Source of the DNA: Rhizophagus sp. LPA8_4_AMF
Lineage: Eukaryota; Glomeromycota; Glomeromycetes; Glomerales; Glomeraceae
Assembly: GCA_021464525.1 (NCBI GenBank)
Contig: JADRCO010000034.1
Span: forward strand, 1 to 64,000
Length of the DNA: 64,000 bases
Direction: 5' to 3'
Positions 23,957-33,909 of this stretch are shown in pieces (position 1 is the first letter of the stretch; each line of letters begins with the position of its first letter). A program made the translations under genes and the position numbers. The notes under the pieces were generated by a model that saw only the letters and a program-made list of their open reading frames with translations, did not search any database and had not been told where the DNA came from.

Positions 23957-25932
23957 ATGGCTAAAAGACACTTTATTTTTTTATTATCGATATTCTTCTT
24001 ATTGAATCAAGTTTATATTTACGTTGATGCTACGCGTGATTACGCTCCTAGGAACATTGATATAGAGCACTCTTCTAAAAATATTCTGGTTGGTTCTTAT
24101 GTTGGAGGAAGAAGTCATCTTAAACCAATACTAGACGTTGCTGCTATATTAGCTGAAAGAGGTCACAATGTAAGTAACAAAAATTTCGCGTATAGTATGT
24201 TTTTCTTAATCATTTACAAACTTATCTCTTATCTCGCTATTTTACTCTTGATACATAGGTAACACTATTAACAACAGGATATTATACGCCATCATTAGAA
24301 TATCCAAATATCAAACAAGTATCATTAGGACCCGCACTAAATTATAAAGAGATATTAGATGCAGAATTTCATAAAGAATTTAATTTTAAGGGAGCATTAC
24401 ATTTTATAGAAAAAAGCGTAAAAGACTACAGCGAAATTTATCAAAAATATAAAAATGTTGCTAATGATTATAATATAGATTTGTTTATTTGTGATTTTCT
24501 AGTTAACGAAGCTTGTTTAGATATTGCTAACACTTTAAAGAAACCTGTTGTTGGAATGAGTTCGTTTTTTCAACGTAATTATGAACTTTTATCATACAAT
24601 ATTTAATTTAAAAAAATCTCAAATAACATTACTTCTATTAATTTAGATACTACACTCGGACCACATAAATCTGATCCAATCCTTCAATGTAATATTTCAT
24701 TAGAAAATGAATCTTTTTTGGAGAGATTTAAGTGTATTATAGTGCACCCTCTTAAAATCGGTTATATGTTGTATCCTTTTATGAAAAAGTTAAATAATTT
24801 CAGAGAACAAGTTAATGTCAAACCTTTATTTATGGGAAATTTGCCAAAACTCTCTTTACATTTAGTTGACACTTTCTTTGGTTTTGAGGTAATTATAATA
24901 ATTAATTAAACCTGCTTAATTAATACTAACAAAAAAAATTTTTTTATTTAGCTACCACAAACATTACCACCAACCATTCAGGTAATTGATGTCTCTTTTT
25001 ATTTTATTAATATGTGATAGGTAAAAAATGAATATTATTTTTTACTTTAATAGGAAATTGGACCTGTATTATCGGAAGAATATCCATCACTTACGCCTGA
25101 ACTCTTTGATTTTATAAATGCACACGAACGTGTTTTATATGTAGCTTTTGGTACACGTTTTCACGGAACCGCCGATAACAACAACAAGCTTTTACAATCA
25201 TTTGTCGAAGCAATCAATAAAAAAATAATTGATGGCGTAGTTTGGGCATTAGTTGTGACACCAGAAGATAGCTACTCCCCGACATTAACCTTAACTGATG
25301 GTTCACATATTCAAACATCGCTAATCCTAAATAACAAGCATCCACATATTCATATTTCAAAGTTTGCACCACAATTCGCTATACTTAATCATACCAATAC
25401 AAAATTATTTTTTTCTCATGGGGGCGCAGGAAGTTCCCATGAATCTCTTTATACTGGTACTCCTATGTTAGTATTACCTTTTGGTGCTGATCAAATGGGT
25501 AATGCTAAAAAATTAAAATCAGCTGGTGTTGCATTAACATTAAATAAATTTACCATGGATGTTAGTGATATTATAAACAAAATAGACTTTTTATTAAAAG
25601 ATGAGAATATAAAGAAAAATTCAAAGAGAATGAAAGTATTAGCCAAAATTAATAGCAAGAGAAAATATAGAGCTGCTGATTCAATTGAATATATTTTATA
25701 TAGCAGTAGTCTTAATGAAGGTGTTAATGAAGAATTTTTAAATGAATGGATTCCTGCTGAATTTAGGATGGGATTTATTAAAGGAAATAATTATGACATT
25801 TATGGAGCTTTTTTAGGTATAATTCTTGGACTTATTTGTGGAATTCTGTGTGTTACGTTCATATCAATTAGATTTATTTTAAAAAGAATTGTTTCTTCTT
25901 ATCGTTATATTCAAAAACAAAAGAGTGAATGA
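23957..25932 (+). CDS. UDP-glycosyltransferase, membrane-anchored (five exons)
   Basis: Exons are 23957-24169, 24259-24574, 24647-24888, 24952-24981 and 25054-25932, giving 559 aa. The start is the ATG in AAAATGGCT, giving a signal peptide (KRHFIFLLSIFFLLNQVYIY). GGRSHLKP at residues 50-57 carries the likely catalytic His54. The donor-binding signature is at about 372-414: FAPQFAIL, then FFSHGGAGSSHESLYTGTP, ending FGADQ. A C-terminal transmembrane helix (about 515-545) is followed by a short basic tail. This is the type I layout of ER UGT1-family enzymes, which transfer sugar from a UDP-sugar to small lipophilic or sterol-like acceptors. The acceptor is unknown. Intron 2 (24575-24646) is 72 nt, GTAATT...TTTAG, and contains a stop (24604-24606) that is in frame if unspliced. 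Splicing it gives an uninterrupted family-like protein. Exon 4 is only 30 nt. Confidence 0.85.
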
Positions 25933-27237
25933 TTGTTACACATGTAGTATATGTTGTGCATATATTTTTTTTGTAGAAAAATTTCTGTTATTTCATTATT
26001 TCAATAAATTAGATTGCAATCACTTGATATATTATTTTAAATATCGTCGTTTTCGAAATGTGTAGTATTCATTTAGTAATCGTTTTCAGTAGCCACCGGT
26101 AATTTTTTTTTTCAAATATACAGTACTAGCCTATATACCATTTTGTAAACTGCGAAATAATGGTTGGTACACTGTCGGTATTTTAATTCAGCCAGAATTA
26201 TCACTAAAAAAAATCCTCAAAAATCTTTTTGCGAAGTGTAATTCATTAGTTAAAAAATACAAAACGAAAGGAATAATTAAAAATCCATTTTAATTTGTCG
26301 TAATTACTGTATACTTGAATTATCTTTAAAATAAATTGATTTATAATAACAATTTTTTTTTTCATTTTTTATTTATTCTAAAATGATGATACCCGGTTTT
26401 ATAATACTGTAATAAGTGGATTAAAATTATCTCACGTGACAATGTAATTTGTAATTCTGGCCGGCATCATAAATTTGGCCTGAATTAATTCAGCATTAAA
26501 TTAAAGGACATAACAAATGATCTGAATGTACCACGTGAGTCGCCCGTCGTCCCGTATACAAGTGTAAACTACTGATGGACTTTTCTAGCTTATCCTTTAA
26601 ATAATCTCCCATAAAATGAATATCAATAATGGCGGATTATTAGTAAATGTGGTATAAAAAAGAAATTTTTCATAGGAAATCACGCACGAATAAAGAGATT
26701 TGATTTAAATATGTATTGGAACGGAATTAAAAACTTAATATTTAATATACGTAAAACGAATGAGATAATTGTCGTATGACTTCTCTAAATAAATTTTTTA
26801 TCTAGTAAATTTCTTCAAAAGGCACGAAATCCAGAAATCTTAGAATTCTTGATTTAATATACAAAGACAAAATGAAACGGTTACTTTAACATTATTGATA
26901 CGACACAAATAGGTACTTAAATATAATTTTGAGTAATAAATTACAATTGTAATCTATTTTATTTCTCTTATCACCTAAGATACATATAATATCGGTACAT
27001 TAAAAGATGATAATAAACTTTGTTAATAAATCAGATTAAAAAAAATATGAATCGTGAATTAAATGTGGTATTTATAATGGTATGCAAATTGTAATAACAA
27101 CAAAACTATATTAAGAAATATCTAATGACGAATCAATCGTCGTCGCGTAAATTTTGAATATCTAAATCATATATTTTAATCTAATATGAATATGTAAAAT
27201 TATTAAATGAAATAAAATATTATAAATATTTAAAAAT
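25933..27237. other. intergenic stretch
   Basis: AT-rich, with no coding signal. CACGTG boxes occur near 26434 and 26532. Confidence 0.3.
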
Positions 27238-28017
27238 TTAAATGAAGAAAAATAATATCAAACACGTAAGCATCAAATAAATATTCGATGAAATTATTGA
27301 AGCACTGCTAAATGGTTTGTTATTACCACCAGATTTATTTGGACTCGTAAATCCACCTTTTTCAAATACAGTATCTTTACCCGAAAATGCGACATTTATT
27401 GTTTGTGGATTTGAGAAAGGATTTGTTACCGATAAACAATATTTCGCAGCATTTCTTATAGGAATATTCCCCGTATCTTGATCACATACCGTAACAATTT
27501 TTTCATAACATGATAATGAAAAAACAAAACTAGAAAAGTTTTCCAACGTTGTTACAAATCCTTTACCAGCACCCAATGTAGATGGAATTTTTCCTGTTTT
27601 TGCAATTCCAAAACCTGGAGTAACTGGAGTTGAATCTGGTACTAATTTAACACTATAGCCTATTATAATATATACGTATTTTTATTAGAGCGATTTCTCT
27701 TTCAATAAAAAGTGGGAGAATTGCAAAAAAAAAGAGTTGAGGAAGGAATAATAAATAATACTTACTAACATATTTTGTCACAATATCACTACAGATTTCC
27801 CAAGTACCATTATTTGGAGGAACTTTCGCGGTCTTATAGGGAACGGTGACTGCACCTAAATCTCCTGGTTGTTCTTGAGAGAAGACAGAAATAACCTGTG
27901 ATTATAAATTAAAATTCAAACAGATTTAAATGTTGATTTTATTTTTTTTAAAATAAAGAATGCGAATTAAGAACATACCAGTGAACTCAAGAATAAAGCA
28001 AAAATCAACAATTTCAT
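27238..28017 (-). CDS. secreted, probably GPI-anchored protein of unknown family, 196 aa
   Basis: Three exons on the minus strand: 27979-28017, 27766-27895 and 27238-27659. Introns are 83 and 106 nt with GTATGT and GTAAGT donors. The start MKLLIFALFLSSLVISVFSQ is a clear signal peptide and the first intron falls inside it. The mature part has four Cys (WEICSD, LSCYEK, TVCDQD, KYCLSV) that could form two disulfides. It also has N-glycosylation sequons at NGT and NFS. The C-terminus is a polar spacer (SGGNNKPFSSAS) followed by NIYLMLTCLILFFFI with no charged tail, as in GPI-attachment signals. No known domain is recognised. It is expected at the plasma membrane or cell wall; a role in surface sensing or plant interface is speculation. 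Confidence 0.75.
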
Positions 28018-29257
28018 TTTATTTCAAAGAGATTCAGAAAATTAATTTAAAATTATGATATTTAATTTTAGTTGTAAGCGAAAATACTCTATTTATTTAT
28101 TTTTTTTTTTTTACGATTACTAATATTGAAACGCAGTGATGTTATACAAATAAATGGTTATTTCAATGCATAGCGATAAAGTAATATTAAATAAAAAAAG
28201 ATAACGTAAATGATTGTCATCAAATTGAGGATTAAATCCGAATAAATTAAAAAAAAAAAAATAAAAAACACACGCATGCAAGATTAAACCTTGTTCTACA
28301 TTTGTTTATTTTCTTTGATGTAATACCAATTTAATAATTTTTTTCCTATTTAAAGAAATTTAGGTTTGCATATCCATTTTAGTATGAAATTAATATTATG
28401 AATTTTAGTACTTCTTACCTAATGTGGTTGTGAAGGTAAATGCGTGCAGTGTACACAGAAAATCACTAATAGTGTAACAGAACAGATCATCATTTCTCCG
28501 TAGTAATTATTTCAATTTAATGTTACCCTAATGTAAATTTTGAAGCAAGAAGACGAAATATAATTAATATTTACCCAATTAAAAGAAATTAAATAATTCA
28601 AATTCATAAATTATTCAATTCATTTAGTAATCAAGGACATCTCTTATTACAATTGCATTTAGCCCATTGTACAATGACTATTATTACACGTTTATTTTTC
28701 TTTTTCGAAATTGAACTTTCAACTTGGCGGCAATGTACTTTGATAAAATCTAATGGGAAAATATTCCAATATATTAAAATTAACAAGTGAAAAATTTTTA
28801 CATTTGTTATTTATTAAATAAAAATTTATTTCATTATTACTTTTCAAGTACTTGAGTACGAGTATGATGACAAACCATCATTTTCATTTCTGCCCAATTA
28901 GATTCAGGAGAACTTGTGTGGGACGATCAATTCCAACGGTGTGGCTGTGTAGTGCAACATTATCTTGAAACATTCATGGACACAACCTTTCCAAAGGTGG
29001 CCGGATAATCCCCCTGTAAATGTTTTTTAATTAAGTACGGTAAACACAAAGTTGTGAGAATTTCTATTATTATTATTATTATTATTTACAATTTACAATA
29101 ATAAATTGTTTATTTGTTCGTTTGTTTCTTATCTAAGTTGCTATCTCATCACTAGATAAAGCGTATATTTAATACGTTTTACACACCATCTAATTATTAA
29201 TTTGTTTACGTATATTACTTACCCATAAAATTTCTTCCCCAATAATATCATTCAGCT
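28018..29257. other. intergenic stretch
   Basis: Largely AT-rich. A more complex patch at 28860-29020 has no open frame that I can assign, and may belong to the relic that follows. Confidence 0.3.
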
Positions 29258-30022
29258 CTAACACTTTGATGTACACCACAAAAACTTAATGATTTTACAA
29301 TTTTTCTATCATGCTTTGATCCACATGCCAACAGTTGCACTGTATAACGAATTTGTAAAGAATTTGGCATGGCTAGTAACAATAGGATCAACAGGGCCAG
29401 CGACCTTGAATTGAAAAATTGGGCGTATTTTTAGTTGTGTACTATTCAATAATTTTAAAACCACACATCAAAAACATGAAAGTTGACTCATTAATTCTAT
29501 AAATTGGTATCTTCTTATATCATTTAAATCGAAGTGACCTGATTTAGCTTAATGACATGTTTAATGGTTCGATTACATCAACTAATATTTGGTTTTTAAT
29601 TCTTCTGAAATCAATAAATTAATCAAAGGTTCTATTTTCCGCTTCATTTTGTTAATGGTATTGCATCCACAACTTTGGATAATAATTCTGGTGATTAATT
29701 TTTTGTACAATTCTTTCTAAAATGATAGGTCTGGTAATTGAAAATAATTCGCGGCGTAGTAAGCTTCAATTATATTATTTTTGTTAAAGAGCTGACTCCG
29801 TATAAATATATCTTCCATTCCAGTAGTCTTTATCTTAGGGAAGAAATTTGACCTGCATAACGTTCTTTCATTCCATTGTAGTAATCCATCAAATACTTCG
29901 GAACTTTCTGCTAAAATTACTCTGTAACCATATGATTTTTTTATCTTCGCATAAAATTTCTATATCGCTATATTTTGGATTATTTATTAATATCTTAAGA
30001 GTTAGGACTAACGAAAACATTT
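29258..30022 (-). pseudogene. BTB-SPRY protein pseudogene
   Basis: On the minus strand this stretch is collinear with the 5' half of the intact gene at 31026-32432. Shared DNA includes TCTATATCGCTATATTTTGG against TTATATCGCTATACTTTGGA, ATCAAATACTTCGGA, and TTTGATCCACATGCC against TTTGATCCGCATGCT. Several blocks are missing and the frame is not maintained. It lacks a complete SPRY domain. It reads as a degraded tandem duplicate, lying 1 kb from its relative on the same strand. Confidence 0.7.
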
Positions 30023-31025
30023 CGCCATTTTTTAAAATTTTTTTAAGATAAATATTTATTTGTGGTAGAAAAACAAATACATTTTGTAAATTAAAAAAAA
30101 GTGATGTTTTACTTACTATATTGTACTAACTAAAACAAGTAAAATCAGTCATGCGTAGCGTCATACTTTAGTCTGCGGCAGTGCTGCGCCTTCATGGATT
30201 TCCCTTACCGTTTTTTTTAAAAAAGCGAGAGGATTGTTTTTAAAAAAAATGAAAATAGAGGGGAAAGGGGTAGGTTAAGTCAAACCCAAAGGCATCGATT
30301 CTTGCACAAGAAAAGATAATATTATGATTTCTGAACAATAATTGAGCTATTTGGCATATCTTCTAAATTAAAAACTAAGTAAACTTATTCAAAAACAAAA
30401 AAAAAATGAGTAATCTAAAGGCTATAACTAAAATTGAAAATAACCTTTCACAGAACTCAATGTCAAATTTATTGTAAAGAAAAATAATTCATATATCGGG
30501 CAAAAAATCATGCATCAAGCAAATACTTCAAGTCACGTGATACAAGATAAATCACTTATTCAGCATTTCTAGCCGCTACCTAAAGGTAGCTTGAGCGCGG
30601 GGGAAAAACTTTCTCTCGTCGATCCTACAACCAAAATTTTTTGAAACGGATGCCGGATGCGCTGTAAAGATTTATAAATGATTATGTATTCACCTTTAGC
30701 AAATGATGTCGATAATAAGGTGAAAAAGTGCCTTTAGAAATATTTGTATTGTACTAGCAATTTATAAAAGAAATTCCTTCATTTGTCTGATGGAATATTG
30801 AGAAATAATCTGGACAAAGGTTAGTTGACAATATAATTTTATTTAAATTATTCTTTTTTTACGATGATAAATTAACATACAGTTGACCCCTCTATAGTCA
30901 CCCTAGGTATAGTCACATCCCCTTATAAGCACATTTACGTTAGCCCAAATTACTAATAAGCGTTGTTAAATTAACTCCCACCACGTATTATTTTATAGGC
31001 TCCCTAACCAATTTATAATCGATAA
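30023..31025. other. intergenic stretch with a pogo/Tigger-like transposon end
   Basis: At 30878 the sequence TA-CAGTTGACCCCTCTATAG resembles the terminal inverted repeat plus TA target of pogo/Tigger elements. No partner end was found in the window. The stretch 30141-30310 is somewhat GC-richer with no gene seen. Confidence 0.35.
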
Positions 31026-32432
31026 TCAATTTTTTTGATGAGATTGAATTTGAAAACAACCAGAACGATTTACTGATACTATCGGATAAAGCTTTGATGG
31101 TAAATTATTCCATTCTGATACTGCCGGATACTTTATACCATTTACTGTAAAAGAACAAGTTCTTTTATTCACGTTTAAATGAACTGTAATTTTTGCTCCA
31201 TCTCCAAATGGTGGACAATAATCTTTTACCAAATTTCCAGAATTATAACAACAACCATGAGAACCTAATACCCATCCAGTAGATTGACCTCCCGCAAAAG
31301 TTTCATAATTAAAATTTTCTGATGCACAAACTCCAACCCAAGCATAAAAACACACATTCTTAATAATGATATCCCATTCAAAAATACCATTATTTTCTAA
31401 TATTATTTTAGCCCTAACATTTTGATGTAAAACACAACTATTTGGCGCACATACAACTTTTCCGTTATCCATGATAGTAAGTTTTGATCCGCATGCTGAC
31501 TCATCCCATGCGTAATCAGATTCATTAATTCTATAAATTGGTATTCCTCGAATATAATTTAAATCTGATTCTTTACTTATTTTACTTATTGTAATTATTT
31601 CGCTTGGAATAATTTTTAGTGGTTCGATGATATCAATTTGATCTTTTATTCGCCTGAAATCGATATATTTAACCAAAGGTTCTAATTCGTTGACAACATT
31701 CTGATGATCGATAATGAATTTATTTTCTACTTTGGCAGAGTTTTCTATTTGTTCTAAAGTTGGCAACTGTTTCTTGAGAGTTTTATATGCATTATTTGAA
31801 ACTTGTTTTGCTGCTAGAATAACACTATATCGAAAAACTTCATATTCTGAGGTTACAAAAGGTATTTCTTTTTCATACGTATAAGATAAAAAATACTCAA
31901 GTGCTGTAATAGACAATCGACCAAATTCAATACTATTTAATGGAATAGTTGCAACTTCTTCAATCAATAAATTTAGAAGAATATTATCTTCTGATAATAT
32001 TATTGCTTCTACAGCTTTAGATAATAATTCTGGTGAATAATTTTTTGTATAATTTGAAAAATTATTTTCCAAAGTATTTTTAAGAGTCTTCGTAATAAAA
32101 TCTTGAAGGTATGGCAGTTGAAAATAATCCGCAATACAATAAATTTCGATTATATTTTCTTTCGTTATGGAATTTTCACTAATTGATCCTGTATAAATAT
32201 ATTCTAATATAATTTCCATTTCGGAAGAATTTATCGTAGGAAAAGAAATTTGGTCTTCATAACTTTCTTTCATTCCGTTATAAAGTAATCTATCAAATAC
32301 TTCGGATCTTGCTGCTAAAATAGCTCTACAACTGTATAAAATTTTTTCATTTTTACATAATATTGTTATATCGCTATACTTTGGATTATTTATTAAAAAT
32401 TTCAAATCTTGTTTTAACGAATATCCTCTCAT
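31026..32432 (-). CDS. BTB-BACK-SPRY domain protein, 468 aa
   Basis: A single exon from the ATG at 32432. Residues about 12-120 form a BTB domain (LKFLINNPKYSDITILC, then ILAARSEVFDRLLYNGMKES and IILEYIYTGSI). A helical BACK-like part follows (about 125-250). About residues 300-465 form a SPRY/B30.2-like domain: GKVVCAPNSC, GIFEWDIIIKN, FYAWVGVCASENF, GWVLGSHGCCYNSGNLVKDY, FGDGAKITVHLNVNKRTCSF and LYPIVSVNRSGCFQI. BTB-SPRY proteins usually present substrates, recognised by the SPRY fold, to Cullin-3 ligases. The substrate is unknown. Unlike the TLDc paralogues the gene has no intron, and a decayed duplicate lies at 29258-30022. Confidence 0.88.
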   Translation of the reverse strand: MRGYSLKQDLKFLINNPKYSDITILCKNEKILYSCRAILAARSEVFDRLLYNGMKESYEDQISFPTINSSEMEIILEYIYTGSISENSITKENIIEIYCIADYFQLPYLQDFITKTLKNTLENNFSNYTKNYSPELLSKAVEAIILSEDNILLNLLIEEVATIPLNSIEFGRLSITALEYFLSYTYEKEIPFVTSEYEVFRYSVILAAKQVSNNAYKTLKKQLPTLEQIENSAKVENKFIIDHQNVVNELEPLVKYIDFRRIKDQIDIIEPLKIIPSEIITISKISKESDLNYIRGIPIYRINESDYAWDESACGSKLTIMDNGKVVCAPNSCVLHQNVRAKIILENNGIFEWDIIIKNVCFYAWVGVCASENFNYETFAGGQSTGWVLGSHGCCYNSGNLVKDYCPPFGDGAKITVHLNVNKRTCSFTVNGIKYPAVSEWNNLPSKLYPIVSVNRSGCFQIQSHQKN

Positions 32433-32611
32433 TATTTTCTAAAGAACTTTTTGGGATATTTGTATGATAAGTTCATTATAAATATTTCATTGTTTATTTA
32501 TATCAATTTTTTGTACTCAGGTACAGACCTACAGTGTTACTATATCAAAGAAAGGTGTGTAACAGTTGTTATGTGACATATGCTAAATAAAGAGGAACTA
32601 CGGGCTACGGC

Positions 32612-32765
32612 GTGCCGTACGATTCAAAAGAATGTTGCAAAAACAACATGTCACTTGTTGTTTCATATGTCGATCAACACAAGAAGTGGCATGTTATTTT
32701 GCAACAAGGGGCATGTTGTTGACGTTTTTTCGTTTTTTACAACATGCTTTTGAATTGTGTGGTAC
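32612..32765. mobile_element. MITE-like inverted-repeat element, about 154 bp
   Basis: The left end GTGCCGTACGATTCAAAAGA is matched by the right end, read inward, GTACCACACAATTCAAAAGC. Both then continue ATGTTG(C/T)AAAAA. Internal text holds repeated ACAACATG words. The target duplication is unclear. Confidence 0.5.
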
Positions 32766-32769
32766 GTAA

Positions 32770-33909
32770 TTTTACTATCATTGGTTTGATTAAAAATAAC
32801 TAAAATTAACCGGGAGAAATCTTCTTCATAAACACATAGGCTCTGAAACTTCAATACCAGAATAGCAACTTTGTTAATAGTATGTGAAAGTATAACTCCT
32901 GGCCAAAATAGTATGTTGCGAAAATTCGTTTGGCACAATAAGAATTTTTTTTTTTTTCTTATATTTCATTTTTGTCTTATAAATTCATTCTGATATTTAT
33001 TTCGAGTAATCACAGAAGTTAAAATATCAAATATTATCAACTTTAATAAACTTGTTGAGCGTACTGTATGTAAATTAATTCAAAAAATAAAGTTAGAGTT
33101 TACACTTATTAGAAATTATACATTATACCAAAAGTCTAATAGTAGTGTATATCATAATTTGTTATATGAAAGAGATGTCACACAGGTTTTTGAGTCAAAA
33201 ACTGCATAGACGGTACAGTGCGGAGAATTTAGTTTACCTGTATAACCCTCAGTTCTACGTCTATATAATAAAAAAGTAATTTACCAAAAATAAACAAAAT
33301 TGCGAATATTTAAATAAGCCTAACTTTTCTTTTCGCTAAAACACGATCGATTTACGGAGGCATTAAATTATACCACGTTAGTCGTCCGTGATTTTCCTTA
33401 TTGATATTTTTACGGATGAAGAAGAAGCCTCAATAATTAAAAATTGGTTACAGAATGATAGCTCCGTGGTCATTTCGACTCGATCTCATTATCATCACGG
33501 CTCCACCGTGATGATCAATGATATCTATGGCTTCCAGTAAAATACCGTAACCATTATAAAGTATATTTGCTTACTTGACGATCAGATGTCGATTATTTTG
33601 GCCGAAATTAACATTAATTTTGGCCAAAATGATCGATATTCCAATCATCAAGTGAGCCAATGCCCATATGTACGTTATTTCAGGTAAAACCTCATTAATT
33701 ATGCAAATATAATGTAAACTTCACAGTATAATAATTGGAACATAAAATTATATAGCAAGAAATTCGAGAAATTAACAAATAAATTTTGCAAAAATTTTGC
33801 ATCAACTTTCAAGATTTTTTTTTTATATACTAGCTACAGTTTTTATTTATAAAATCTTAATATATATAATTTATAAATACTGCATGTATTATAATTTCTA
33901 GAACGTATA
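32770..33909. other. intergenic stretch with an open, GC-richer segment and a palindrome
   Basis: At 33382-33540 (plus) 52 codons are open with even base usage (IFTDEEEASIIKNWLQNDSS, then SHYHHGSTVMINDIYGFQ, stop), but no start or family was found. At 33570-33658 a palindrome has arms GATGTCGATTATTTTGGCCG and, read inward, GGAATATCGATCATTTTGGCC. It is probably a small MITE. Confidence 0.35.

Noticed and set aside
24604-24606. In-frame stop in the glycosyltransferase read as a pseudogene sign
   Set aside because: A 72-nt intron with proper ends removes it and keeps the frame; all signature residues are present.
32663-32938. Open frame of 91 codons, minus strand
   Set aside because: It overlaps the inverted-repeat element at 32612-32765 and shows no family pattern.
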